Made by a program: the position numbers and the translations under genes | Notes under the pieces: model-generated | The model's database searches: none | Seen by the model: the letters and a program-made list of their open reading frames with translations, nothing else | What the model was told of the DNA's origin: nothing | Shown: positions 53,396-61,300 of the stretch, piece by piece | Layout: every line of letters begins with the position of its first letter | Position numbering within the stretch: position 1 is the stretch's first letter | NCBI RefSeq assembly: GCF_900078395.1 | Contig: NZ_FKLA01000009.1 | Coordinates: 99,305-163,304 of the forward strand | Length of the DNA stretch: 64,000 nt | Reading direction: 5' to 3' | From: Anaerotruncus rubiinfantis | GTDB taxonomy: Bacteria > Bacillota > Clostridia > Oscillospirales > Ruminococcaceae

Positions 53396-54256
53396 TCAGC
53401 CCAGGAACATGGTGCCAATACCTTCATCGGTCATCATTTCAATTAAGATCGAATGCGGAATACGGCCGTCTATTATAAAGGCGCGCTTCACTCCGCGGCG
53501 CACCGCGTCGACGCAGCAGTCGACTTTCGGAATCATACCGCCTTTGATGACGCCCTGCCGGATGAGCTCCGGCACCTCGCTCGCATTGACCACCGGGATC
53601 AGTGTATTCTCGTCGTCCTTGTCGCGCAAAAGTCCCCGGATATCAGTGAGCGAGATGAGGTTCTCCGCATGCAGCTCGGCCGCGATACGGGAAGCCGCCG
53701 CGTCGGCATTGATGTTGTAGACGGTGCCGTCCTCCCCGCAGCCGAGCGTCGAGATCACCGGGATGTAGCCCATATCGAGCGCGTCGTGGATCAATTTGGT
53801 GTTCACACCGGTCACCTCGCCCACAAATCCCAGATCCACTTCGCTTTTCACCTTCTGCGCCTGGATGAGCTTTCCGTCGATACCGCAAAGCCCCAGCGCC
53901 TTGCCCCCCTGCTGCTGCAAAAGCGCTACCAGGTCTTTGTTTGTCTTGCCCGCCAACACCATCTGCACGATCTTGACCGTCTCTTCGTCGGTGTAGCGCA
54001 GGCCGTTTATGAATTTGCTCTCCTTGCCGACAGCTGAGAGCATTTCGTTGATCTCGGGTCCGCCGCCGTGCACCAGAACCACCCGGATACCGACCAGCGA
54101 AAGCAGCACGATGTCGCTCATGACCGCGGCTTTCAGTTCCGGGTTGACCATCGCGTTGCCGCCGTATTTGACAACAACCACCTTGTTATAGTATTTTTGC
54201 AGATAAGGCAGCGCCTGGTTTAAAACGGCGGCCTTGTCGGTATTGCTGATCTTCAT
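53396..54256 (-). CDS. argB: Acetylglutamate kinase
   Basis: It phosphorylates N-acetylglutamate, often the arginine-inhibited step. The 286-residue amino-acid-kinase-fold protein has VVVKYGGNAMVNPELK, VLVHGGGPEINEML and LISLTDIRGLLRDKDDENTLIP. The N-terminal helix MKISNTDKAAVLNQALPYLQKYY resembles the extra helix of arginine-sensitive, hexameric enzymes, so feedback control by arginine is plausible. The start follows AGAGGTGGG. Confidence 0.95.
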   Translation of the reverse strand: MKISNTDKAAVLNQALPYLQKYYNKVVVVKYGGNAMVNPELKAAVMSDIVLLSLVGIRVVLVHGGGPEINEMLSAVGKESKFINGLRYTDEETVKIVQMVLAGKTNKDLVALLQQQGGKALGLCGIDGKLIQAQKVKSEVDLGFVGEVTGVNTKLIHDALDMGYIPVISTLGCGEDGTVYNINADAAASRIAAELHAENLISLTDIRGLLRDKDDENTLIPVVNASEVPELIRQGVIKGGMIPKVDCCVDAVRRGVKRAFIIDGRIPHSILIEMMTDEGIGTMFLG

Positions 54257-54314
54257 ATTGCCCACCTCTGTTTTCTCCTGTTTGTATCCCCTTGCCGGCC
54301 CCAGCCGTCCACAG

Positions 54315-54567
54315 GGAGCGCAAAGCGCTGCGTTTTGTCCTGCATCCGACCGTTCCCACCGCTGGGAGCGTATAACGCTGCATTCAGTCCTGAGCTGACC
54401 GTTTCCTTGGGAGCGGCTGCGGCGCAGGTCTCGAAGTCTAAGGACGCGGCCGCCGCCTTTGCGAAGCAACCAGCGGCGGTGGGGTTCCAAGGGGTTCCCC
54501 CTTGGCGTGTTCTTTTCCCCCTTTCTTGCACGAGCAAGAAAGGGGGCCCGGGCGCCTGGAAGGCGCT
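54315..54567 (-). repeat. Dispersed multi-hairpin repeat, copy 8 (type B), inside the arg operon
   Basis: Read on the minus strand it starts at the argJ stop codon: GCGCCTTCCAGGCGCCCGG; hairpin 1 at 54516-54545 with arms CCCCCTTTCTTGC/GCAAGAAAGGGGG; linker AAAAGAACACG; hairpin 2 at 54486-54504 (CCAAGGGG/CCCCTTGG); hairpin 3 (ACCGCCGC/GCGGCGG with inner TTGC-TTC-GCAA); GTCCTTAGACTTCGAGACC; CGGTCAGCTCAGGACTGAA (54383-54401); GCGTTATACGCTCCC. A degenerate second copy of that 3' end follows at 54315-54356. argB starts 58 bases later. Confidence 0.88.
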
Positions 54568-55788
54568 TTAAGTCCTGTAGTCGCCATTGATCCGCACATA
54601 TTCGTAGGTCAAATCACAGCCCCACGCGGTGGCCGTTTCACTGCCCTGGTTCATCTCGATCAGCGTCTGGATCTCACTCTCCAGCAGGATCTCCTTGGCT
54701 TTCTCCTCGCTGAAATCGATGCCTGTTCCATTTTTGCAGACCGCGATCTTCCCTTTTGAAGAAGCGAACCAGACATCCACCTTGCCGATGTCGAACGCCG
54801 CGTCCGCATAGCCGATCGCGCAGAGTATCCGTCCCCAGTTCGCATCCGCGCCGAACATCGCCGTCTTGAAAAGGCTCGAGCAGATGACCGCTTTGGCCAC
54901 CGTCCTGGCCGTGGCCTTATCCGGCGCGCCGGACACAGTGCATTCAAGCAGCTTTGAAGCGCCCTCACCGTCTCCGGCCAGCTCTTTGGAAAGGGTTCGG
55001 CAGACAATCGTCAGCGCCTCGACAAATTTGAAGTAGTCGCCGTTTTCACAGTCGATCTGTACATTGCCCGCCTGGCCGTTCGCCAGCACGGTGAGCATGT
55101 CATTGGTGGAGGTGTCCCCATCCACGCTGATCATATTGAATGTCTCGTCCGCCACTTCCTTGCAGGCCTTCTGCAGCATGGCCGGCGCGATTGCCACATC
55201 GCTTGTGACAAAGCAGAGCATGGTCGCCATATTCGGATGGATCATGCCGCTGCCCTTGGCGATTCCGCCCACCGAAGCGATCTTCCCGCCGATTTCGAAC
55301 CGCACCGCGATCTCCTTGCGTTTGGTGTCGGTGGTCATGATGGCTTCGGCCGCGTCGGCGCTTCCATTCTCCGAAAGCGCCCCCACAAGTTTCCCCATCG
55401 CGCCGGTGATTGGGGCAAGCGGCAGCGGCTGGCCGATGACGCCGGTGGAGGCGATGACGATATCATCCTCCGCAATGCCCAGCGCTTTGGCGGCGCTTTC
55501 ACACATCGCGTTTGCAATGTATTCCCCATCCGCGTTGCAGGTGTTCGCGTTGCCCGAATTGCAGAGCACGGCTTTCGCATAACCATTGGCAATATGCGCC
55601 CTGGTTACCGCGATCGGCGCGCCTTTGACCTTATTCTGGGTGTAGACCGCCGCCGCAGCGCAGGGAGCCTTGCTGTAGATCATGGCGAGGTCTTTTTTCT
55701 CTTTATTTTTCCGGATGCCGCAATGCACGCCGCCCGCAGCAAACCCTTTGGCGGCACAGACGCCGCCGTCCACAAATTTAAAAGGCAT
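54568..55788 (-). CDS. argJ: Bifunctional glutamate N-acetyltransferase/amino-acid acetyltransferase
   Basis: It recycles the acetyl group from acetylornithine to glutamate and can also start the pathway with acetyl-CoA. The 406-residue precursor self-cleaves before the catalytic Thr in KGSGMIHPNMATMLCFVTSD (near residue 190). VLCNSGNANTCN and the glycine-rich ASTGVIGQPLPL are family motifs. No argA is seen in the operon, which fits a bifunctional enzyme. Confidence 0.95.
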   Translation of the reverse strand: MPFKFVDGGVCAAKGFAAGGVHCGIRKNKEKKDLAMIYSKAPCAAAAVYTQNKVKGAPIAVTRAHIANGYAKAVLCNSGNANTCNADGEYIANAMCESAAKALGIAEDDIVIASTGVIGQPLPLAPITGAMGKLVGALSENGSADAAEAIMTTDTKRKEIAVRFEIGGKIASVGGIAKGSGMIHPNMATMLCFVTSDVAIAPAMLQKACKEVADETFNMISVDGDTSTNDMLTVLANGQAGNVQIDCENGDYFKFVEALTIVCRTLSKELAGDGEGASKLLECTVSGAPDKATARTVAKAVICSSLFKTAMFGADANWGRILCAIGYADAAFDIGKVDVWFASSKGKIAVCKNGTGIDFSEEKAKEILLESEIQTLIEMNQGSETATAWGCDLTYEYVRINGDYRT

Positions 55789-55809
55789 ATTCTCGGCTCC
55801 TCACTGTCT

Positions 55810-56850
55810 TTAAAATGCGGGCGGCACAATCGCCAGCCCCGCGGTTTCCTCGAGCCCAAGCGCGAGGTTCATATTCTGGATCGCCTGTCCGGCCGCGCCT
55901 TTGACCATGTTGTCCAGCGTCGAAACCACGATGAGGCGGCCGGTGCGCGGATCGCTGTGCAGCGAAATATGGCAGAGGTTTGAAAATTTCACATTTTTCA
56001 GGTTGGCAACCGAGCCTTCCGGCAGGACACGCACAAACGGTTCGCACTGATAAAACGACTCGTAAAGGCTTCGGATCTTTTTCTCGTCAAAGCCGGGCAT
56101 GCGTTTCGCATACATGGTCGAGACGATGCCCCGGTTTACCGGCAGCAGGTGCGGCACAAAGGTCACGGTGACCGGCGCGCCGGAGAGTTCTCCGAGCACC
56201 TGTTCGATCTCCGGCGTGTGCCGGTGGCAGGCAACCTTGTAGGGAGCGAACGCCTCGTTGCATTCGGTGTAGTGGGTGTTCAGCGCCAGTCCCCGGCCCG
56301 CGCCGGTCGCGCCCGATTTTGCATCGATCACAAGCGTTTCCGGATCGATCGCCCCAGCCTTCATGGCTGGCGCCAGCCCCAGGCACACCGATGTGACATA
56401 GCAGCCCGGATTTGCGATCAGCTTTGCCCCCTTCAGAAGACCCCGGTGCAATTCCGGGATCGAATAGACCGCCTGCTCGTGCAACGGCTTGTCGGCGTAT
56501 TCTCCCTTGTACCAGTTTTGGTAATCCGCTTCATTTTTCAGGCGAAAATCCGCGCCCATATCGATGAAGAGCTTTCCCGCGTCCACGCACCGGCGGGCGA
56601 TCGGCTCGGAAAGGCCATGTGGCAGCGAGCCGAAAACCACATCGGATTTTTCAGCGACGGCCGCCTCGCCGCAGAGTTTGTCGTCAAGGATGCCGGTGAG
56701 CTGCGGATAGACTTCACTGATTCTCTGGCCTTCAAAGCTGACCGAAGAAATTGCCGCAAGTTCGACGTCCGGATGGGTCAGCAGCAGCCGGACGATCTCC
56801 AGCCCGGCGTAACCGGTGGCGCCAATGACGCCCGCCCTTATTTTTTTCAT
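55810..56850 (-). CDS. argC: N-acetyl-gamma-glutamyl-phosphate reductase
   Basis: It reduces N-acetylglutamyl phosphate with NADPH. The 346-residue protein begins MKKIRAGVIGATGYAGLEIVRLLLTHPDVEL, has VFGSLPHGLS, the catalytic Cys in IANPGCYVTSVCLGLAPAMK, and SGATGAGRGLALNTHYTECNEAFAPYKVACHRHTPEIEQ. The 114-base gap to argH contains a G-rich stretch that is listed separately. Confidence 0.95.
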   Translation of the reverse strand: MKKIRAGVIGATGYAGLEIVRLLLTHPDVELAAISSVSFEGQRISEVYPQLTGILDDKLCGEAAVAEKSDVVFGSLPHGLSEPIARRCVDAGKLFIDMGADFRLKNEADYQNWYKGEYADKPLHEQAVYSIPELHRGLLKGAKLIANPGCYVTSVCLGLAPAMKAGAIDPETLVIDAKSGATGAGRGLALNTHYTECNEAFAPYKVACHRHTPEIEQVLGELSGAPVTVTFVPHLLPVNRGIVSTMYAKRMPGFDEKKIRSLYESFYQCEPFVRVLPEGSVANLKNVKFSNLCHISLHSDPRTGRLIVVSTLDNMVKGAAGQAIQNMNLALGLEETAGLAIVPPAF

Positions 56851-56903
56851 AGAACACACACTCCAAACCAAATTCACAAACAAAAACCATCTCGGCGCTT
56901 AGG

Positions 56904-56933
56904 CCCGGATGCCCCCGCGCCCCCCGCGCCCCC
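56904..56933 (-). other. G-quadruplex-type motif between argH and argC
   Basis: On the minus (mRNA-sense) strand runs of 5, 6, 5 and 3 G are separated by CGC, CGC and CATCC. This fits the four-run quadruplex pattern. A small AAACCTTC/GAAGGTTT hairpin lies just before it at 56936-56953. Confidence 0.6.
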
Positions 56934-56964
56934 GCAAACCTTCGGGAAGGTTTCGCCGAAGCTT

Positions 56965-58347
56965 TTATTTCGCCGCCGCGGCGAGGAATTCCCGCACGAG
57001 CGCGATCTGCTTTCGCACTGCCCGCGGCGCGGGGCCGCCTTCGCTCGTGCGGCCGTTCACACAGGCCATGAGGTCGATCGCCTCATAAATGTCTTCCGAG
57101 AACAGTCCGTTCGCCGCCTGGTAGTCTGCGAGCGGCAGCGTCTCGAGCGTGAGCCCTTTTTCAATGCACAGCGCCACCAGCGTACCGGTCGTTTTATAAG
57201 CGTCGCGGAACGGGACGCCTTTCTTGGTGAGGTAGTCCGCGCAGTCGGTCGCGTTGATGAAGCCTTTCGCAGCCGCCGCGCGCATATTTTCTTTCAGGAC
57301 GGTCATCGTCCGCAGCATCGGCGTGAAAGTCGAAAGACTCAGCTTCACCGTATCGACCGCGTCAAAGATGGCCTCCTTATCTTCCTGCATATCTTTGTTG
57401 TAGGCGAGCGGCAGCCCCTTCATCATGGTGAGCAGGGTCATCAGATCGCCGTAAACCCGCCCGGTCTTGCCGCGGATAAGCTCGGTCACATCGGGATTTT
57501 TCTTCTGCGGCATGATGCTCGATCCGGTTGCGAACGCGTCGTCCAGCTCGATAAATTTGAACTCCCACGAGCACCATGCGATGATCTCCTCCGAAAAGCG
57601 GGAAAGATGCATCATAATGGTAGAAAACGCGCTGCAAAGCTCAATGCAGAAATCCCGGTCGGAAACGCCGTCCAGGCTGTTGGCGGCGGGCGCCGTGAAG
57701 CCGAGCGCTTTGGCGGTCATCTGCCGGTCGATCGGATAGGTCGTCCCGGCGAGCGCCCCGCTGCCCAGCGGGCAGAAATTCATCCGTGCCGCCGCATCCG
57801 AAAGCCGTTTTACGTCGCGGCAGAACATATTCGCGTAGGCCATCAGGTGGTGCGCCAATGTAATGGGCTGCGCGCGCTGCAGATGGGTGTAGCCCGGCAT
57901 GACCGTTTCGAGATGTTCATCCGCCTTGCCGGCAAGCTCCCTGATGAGGTCAAGCAGGAGGCCGGAAACGCTTTTCGTCTCCTCGCGCAGATACATCCGC
58001 AGGTCAAGCGCGACCTGGTCGTTGCGGCTGCGGGCGGTGTGCAGGCGCTTGCCCGCGTCACCGATGCGCGCGGTCAGCTCCTGTTCAATGAACATGTGGA
58101 TATCCTCCGCGTCCGGGTCAAAGAGCAGTTTCCCGCTTTTGAGATCCGCATGGATACCTTCCAGCCCGTCGCAGATCGCTTCCGCGTCGCCCTCCGGAAT
58201 GATCCCGTTCGCCGCGAGCATCCGCGCGTGCGCCATCGAACCCATCAGGTCCTGTTCATACATCCGTGAATCAAACCGGATGGAAGAATTGAAATCGTTC
58301 ACCCGGCTGTCGGCTTCCTTGGCAAAACGTCCCGCCCACATCTTCAT
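56965..58347 (-). CDS. argH: Argininosuccinate lyase
   Basis: It splits argininosuccinate into arginine and fumarate. The 460-residue protein begins MKMWAGRFAKEADSRVNDFN, has the HTARSRNDQVALDLRMYLRE segment, GYTHLQRAQP with a catalytic-site His, and the superfamily signature GSSIMPQKKNPDVTELIRGK. It follows argG after 91 bases that contain a strong hairpin. Confidence 0.96.
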   Translation of the reverse strand: MKMWAGRFAKEADSRVNDFNSSIRFDSRMYEQDLMGSMAHARMLAANGIIPEGDAEAICDGLEGIHADLKSGKLLFDPDAEDIHMFIEQELTARIGDAGKRLHTARSRNDQVALDLRMYLREETKSVSGLLLDLIRELAGKADEHLETVMPGYTHLQRAQPITLAHHLMAYANMFCRDVKRLSDAAARMNFCPLGSGALAGTTYPIDRQMTAKALGFTAPAANSLDGVSDRDFCIELCSAFSTIMMHLSRFSEEIIAWCSWEFKFIELDDAFATGSSIMPQKKNPDVTELIRGKTGRVYGDLMTLLTMMKGLPLAYNKDMQEDKEAIFDAVDTVKLSLSTFTPMLRTMTVLKENMRAAAAKGFINATDCADYLTKKGVPFRDAYKTTGTLVALCIEKGLTLETLPLADYQAANGLFSEDIYEAIDLMACVNGRTSEGGPAPRAVRKQIALVREFLAAAAK

Positions 58348-58381
58348 AGAAAAATCCCTCAGCCTTTCTTTTAGAACAAGC

Positions 58382-58423
58382 GGCTGTAACACAAAGGGCA
58401 AACCTGCCTTTTGTGTTACAGCC
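58382..58423 (-). other. Strong hairpin between argG and argH
   Basis: GGCTGTAACACAAAAGG and CCTTTGTGTTACAGCC pair almost perfectly with a nine-base loop on the minus strand. No T-run follows, so it is not a standard terminator; it may be an RNA-processing or partial-attenuation site that sets the ratio of argG to argH mRNA. Confidence 0.7.
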
Positions 58424-58438
58424 CCGTCGTTTGTTTTG

Positions 58439-59662
58439 TTATTTGATCTTTTTTTCGTCGAGCAACGCCTTCACCTTAAGCGGCAGACCAAACAGGTTGA
58501 TAAAGCCCGCGGAATCCGCCTGGTCATACACATGGTCCTCGCCGAAGGTTGCGATCTCTTCGGAATAGAGCGAGTACGGAGAGGATGCACCCGCGCCGAT
58601 AATATTGCCCTTGTAGAGCTTGAGCTTGACGTCGCCGGTGACCGTTTCCTGGGTCTTGTCGACGAACGCGCTCATTGCTTCGCGCAGCGGGGTGTACCAT
58701 TGGCCGTTATAGACCAGCTCGCTGAACTTGATGGCCATCTGCATCTTATAGTGCTGGGTCTCCTTGTCAAGGCAGAGCTCCTCGAGCGTCTGATGCGCCT
58801 GGTAGAGAATGGTGCCGCCGGGGGTCTCATAGACGCCGCGGCTCTTCATGCCGACCAGCCGGTTTTCGACCATGTCGATGATGCCGATGCCGTTTTCGCC
58901 GCCGAGCTTATTGAGCTTTTCGAGCAGTGCGACCGAATCCATCTTGACGCCGTCGAGCGCGACGGGCACGCCTTTTTCAAAGCTGACGGTGACATAGGTG
59001 TCCTTGTCAGGGGCCTGCTCGGGTGTAACGCCCATCTCCAGGATTTTTTCATAATCCGGCTCGTTTGCGGGGTCCTCAAGGTCGAGGCCCTCATGCGAAA
59101 GGTGCCAGAGGTTCTTATCCTTCGAATAGTTGGTCTCGCGGTTGATTTTGAGCGGGATATTGTGCTCCTCCGCGTAGGCGATCTCCTTCTCGCGGGAATT
59201 GAGCTCCCAGAAGCGCCAAGGGGCAATGATGCCCATATTCGGCGCGAAAGCCTTGATGGTCAGCTCAAACCGGACCTGGTCGTTGCCTTTGCCGGTGCAG
59301 CCGTGGGCAATCGCGTCGGCGCCCTCTTTTTTTGCGATCTCGACAAGACGTTTGGCGATGATCGGACGGGCAAAGGAAGTGCCCAGCAGATATTTCCCCT
59401 CATAAACCGCGCCGGCCTTTACTGTGGGAATGATGAAGTCGTCGACGAATTCCTTGGTGAGGTCCTCAATGTAGATTTTGGAAGCGCCGGTCTTGATGGC
59501 CTTTTCTTCCAGCCCCTCAAGTTCTCCGTCCCCCTGGCCGACATTGGCGGCCACCGCGATGACTTCGCAGCCGTAATTTTCTTTGAGCCACGGGATAATA
59601 ACCGATGTGTCCAACCCGCCGGAATATGCAAGAACAACTTTTTTATACTTTATCTGCTCCAT
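58439..59662 (-). CDS. argG: Argininosuccinate synthase
   Basis: It joins citrulline and aspartate with ATP. The 407-residue protein has the PP-loop [20 protein letters not shown] near the start, [19 protein letters not shown], and [33 protein letters not shown]. The start [10 protein letters not shown] follows GGAGGG; the longer frame is rejected. It is the first gene of argGHCJBDF. Confidence 0.96.
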   Translation of the reverse strand: MEQIKYKKVVLAYSGGLDTSVIIPWLKENYGCEVIAVAANVGQGDGELEGLEEKAIKTGASKIYIEDLTKEFVDDFIIPTVKAGAVYEGKYLLGTSFARPIIAKRLVEIAKKEGADAIAHGCTGKGNDQVRFELTIKAFAPNMGIIAPWRFWELNSREKEIAYAEEHNIPLKINRETNYSKDKNLWHLSHEGLDLEDPANEPDYEKILEMGVTPEQAPDKDTYVTVSFEKGVPVALDGVKMDSVALLEKLNKLGGENGIGIIDMVENRLVGMKSRGVYETPGGTILYQAHQTLEELCLDKETQHYKMQMAIKFSELVYNGQWYTPLREAMSAFVDKTQETVTGDVKLKLYKGNIIGAGASSPYSLYSEEIATFGEDHVYDQADSAGFINLFGLPLKVKALLDEKKIK

Positions 59663-59703
59663 TTTAAACACCCTCCAGTGGTTAATCATTCATTATGCAC
59701 CCT

Positions 59704-59731
59704 ATTATACATCATAATTATACAATTACAA
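59704..59731 (-). promoter_or_regulatory. Promoter of the arginine operon
   Basis: On the minus strand TTGTAA and TATAAT lie 16 bases apart, about 40 bases before argG. A second TATAAT lies within the spacer. Confidence 0.7.
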
Positions 59732-59738
59732 GCCAATT

Positions 59739-59756
59739 TTTGCATGAATATTCATC
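59739..59756 (-). promoter_or_regulatory. ARG-box-like operator
   Basis: GATGAATATTCATGCAAA lies just upstream of the -35 hexamer and matches the Bacillus-type ARG box (CATGAATAAAAATKCAAK) at about 13 of 18 positions, including TGAAT and TGCAA. Repression by ArgR/AhrC with arginine is inferred; no argR gene is in the window. Confidence 0.6.
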
Positions 59757-59867
59757 TTATTCACTTTTTTATTGGTTGCTATTGCACAAAAGGGGGTTCT
59801 TTTCCCCGCCTGTAATGCTATAATGGAAGTGAAACATCCGGTAAATCAATCCGAAAGGTGGATTCTT

Positions 59868-60365
59868 ATGCAAAGCATCTCCGTATACGACCTGACGCAG
59901 AACCCTTTTCAGCTGATCGGCAAACAGTGGGCGCTCATCACCACCCGCCGCGGTGAGAAAACAAACACGATGACCGCCAGCTGGGGCGGCGTGGGCGTGC
60001 TGTGGAATAAGCCGGTGGCCTATATTTTCCTGCGCCCGCAGCGGTTCTCCCGCGAACTGCTGGACGATACCAGCCTTTTCTCAGCCTGCTTTGTCCCGGA
60101 GGAATTCCGCAGCCAGCTTGGCTACTGCGGCGCGCATTCCGGCCGAAATGAAGATAAGCTCGCCGCCTGCGGCTTCACTTCCGGCACCCTGGATGGCGCG
60201 CCGGTCATCTCCGAAGCGGAGCTGGTCCTCACCTGCCGCAAGCTTTACCGCCAGCAGTTCGATCCCGCCTGTTTCATCGACCAATCGCTCGACGCGGCCA
60301 ACTATCCGGGCAAAGATTACCACATCCTCTATGTTGCGGAAATCCTCGGCGCCTACCAAAAGTAA
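59868..60365 (+). CDS. Flavin reductase-like FMN-binding protein
   Basis: The 165-residue protein is a split-barrel flavoprotein: PFQLIGKQWALITTRRGEKTNTMTASWGGVGVLWNKPVAYIFLRPQRFSRELL is the usual FMN-binding core, followed by FSACFVPEEFRSQLGYCGAHSGRNEDKLAACGFT. Family members reduce flavins for partner enzymes or act on small substrates; the partner is unknown. The ATG follows AAAGGTGG. An earlier in-frame extension lacks a ribosome-binding site. It is divergent from argG and is followed by a strong terminator. Confidence 0.83.
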   Translation: MQSISVYDLTQNPFQLIGKQWALITTRRGEKTNTMTASWGGVGVLWNKPVAYIFLRPQRFSRELLDDTSLFSACFVPEEFRSQLGYCGAHSGRNEDKLAACGFTSGTLDGAPVISEAELVLTCRKLYRQQFDPACFIDQSLDAANYPGKDYHILYVAEILGAYQK

Positions 60366-60382
60366 ATCCGGTCCAAAAGCAT

Positions 60383-60420
60383 AAAACCGGCGCGCAGCTT
60401 TTTGCTGCGCGCCGGTTTTA
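60383..60420 (+). terminator. Terminator after the flavin reductase gene
   Basis: AAAACCGGCGCGCAGC / GCTGCGCGCCGGTTTT is a 16-base stem with a T-rich loop and a T-run end. Confidence 0.9.
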
Positions 60421-60543
60421 TGCCCCTAGGTACGGGTTAATTTTTACTATACCAGAACCGAAAGAAAAAGTCTATTCTTTTTTTATTTTACGGGTTACAA
60501 TGGGGATGTGATATCACAAAAAATTACTTTCAGGAGGTCTTTC

Positions 60544-61260
60544 ATGCCTGCGAATTTTGAAACGATCGCCGACTACTACGATATCATGTATGTGGACCCG
60601 GCGGAATACCGCGCGGAGGCACAAAAAGCCGCCGCGCTGATCGAAAAATACAAAACCTGTCCAAACCGCCGCCTTTTGGATCTGGCCTGCGGTACCGGCG
60701 AGCAGAGCCGCACCTTTGCGGAATCCTTCGCGGTAACCGGCATCGACCTGAGCGAGGAGATGCTCCACGCGGCCGCCCGCAAGGTGCCGTCCGCTGAATT
60801 TCTGCCCGCGGATATCTTCGATTTTCACTTTGACGAACCGTTCGGCGCGGCGGTCAACCTCTACGGAAGCATCGGCTTTGCACGGGGTTACGACCAGCTT
60901 CGCGACGGGCTGCGGTGCGTGTATGACTGTCTCACGCCGGGCGGGGTTTTTCTGCTCACGCCATGGGCCACGCGGGAAACCTTCCGGGAAGGGATCGTTT
61001 CCCAGAGCGGCGAACGGGATGGGATCCATTTCTGCCGGATGGAAACGGTGAAGCGGAAGGCGCCGCAAGCGGTCGAGGTTGAGATGTTCCATCTGGTCGA
61101 ACAGGACGGGGCGGTCCAGCAATTCCACCACCTTCAAAAAATCACCCTATTCTCCGAGGCGGAATACCGCGCCGCGCTCGCACAGGCGGGCTTTATCCTG
61201 CGCGAACGGCTTTCGGAAGCGGAATTCCGGATGGGCGCGTTCGTCTGCACCAAAGCGTAA
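60544..61260 (+). CDS. Class I SAM-dependent methyltransferase
   Basis: The 238-residue protein has the SAM-binding motif LLDLACGTGEQSRTFAESFAVTGIDLSEEML (about residues 38-70) and the post-motif NLYGSIGFARGYDQLRDGLRCVYDCLTPGGVFLLTPWATRETFREG. The C-terminal FSEAEYRAALAQAGFIL fits small-molecule methyltransferases. The substrate is unknown. The start follows CAGGAGG; the longer frame is rejected. Confidence 0.82.
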   Translation: MPANFETIADYYDIMYVDPAEYRAEAQKAAALIEKYKTCPNRRLLDLACGTGEQSRTFAESFAVTGIDLSEEMLHAAARKVPSAEFLPADIFDFHFDEPFGAAVNLYGSIGFARGYDQLRDGLRCVYDCLTPGGVFLLTPWATRETFREGIVSQSGERDGIHFCRMETVKRKAPQAVEVEMFHLVEQDGAVQQFHHLQKITLFSEAEYRAALAQAGFILRERLSEAEFRMGAFVCTKA

Positions 61261-61265
61261 ACAAT

Positions 61266-61300
61266 AAGGGAAGCCCCGCTTTCGACGGGGCTTCCCTTTT
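61266..61300. terminator. Bidirectional terminator
   Basis: AAGGGAAGCCCCG / CGGGGCTTCCCTTTT lies between the convergent methyltransferase and hflX genes. Confidence 0.88.

Noticed and set aside
56149..58269. Long plus-strand frame (706 codons) opposite argC and argH
   Set aside because: It is a mirror of GC-rich coding sequence on the other strand, with Arg/His-rich low-quality composition and no recognisable domain. The similar long frames at 30421-32280, 57899-59815, 48096-49613 and 38874-40376 are rejected for the same reason.
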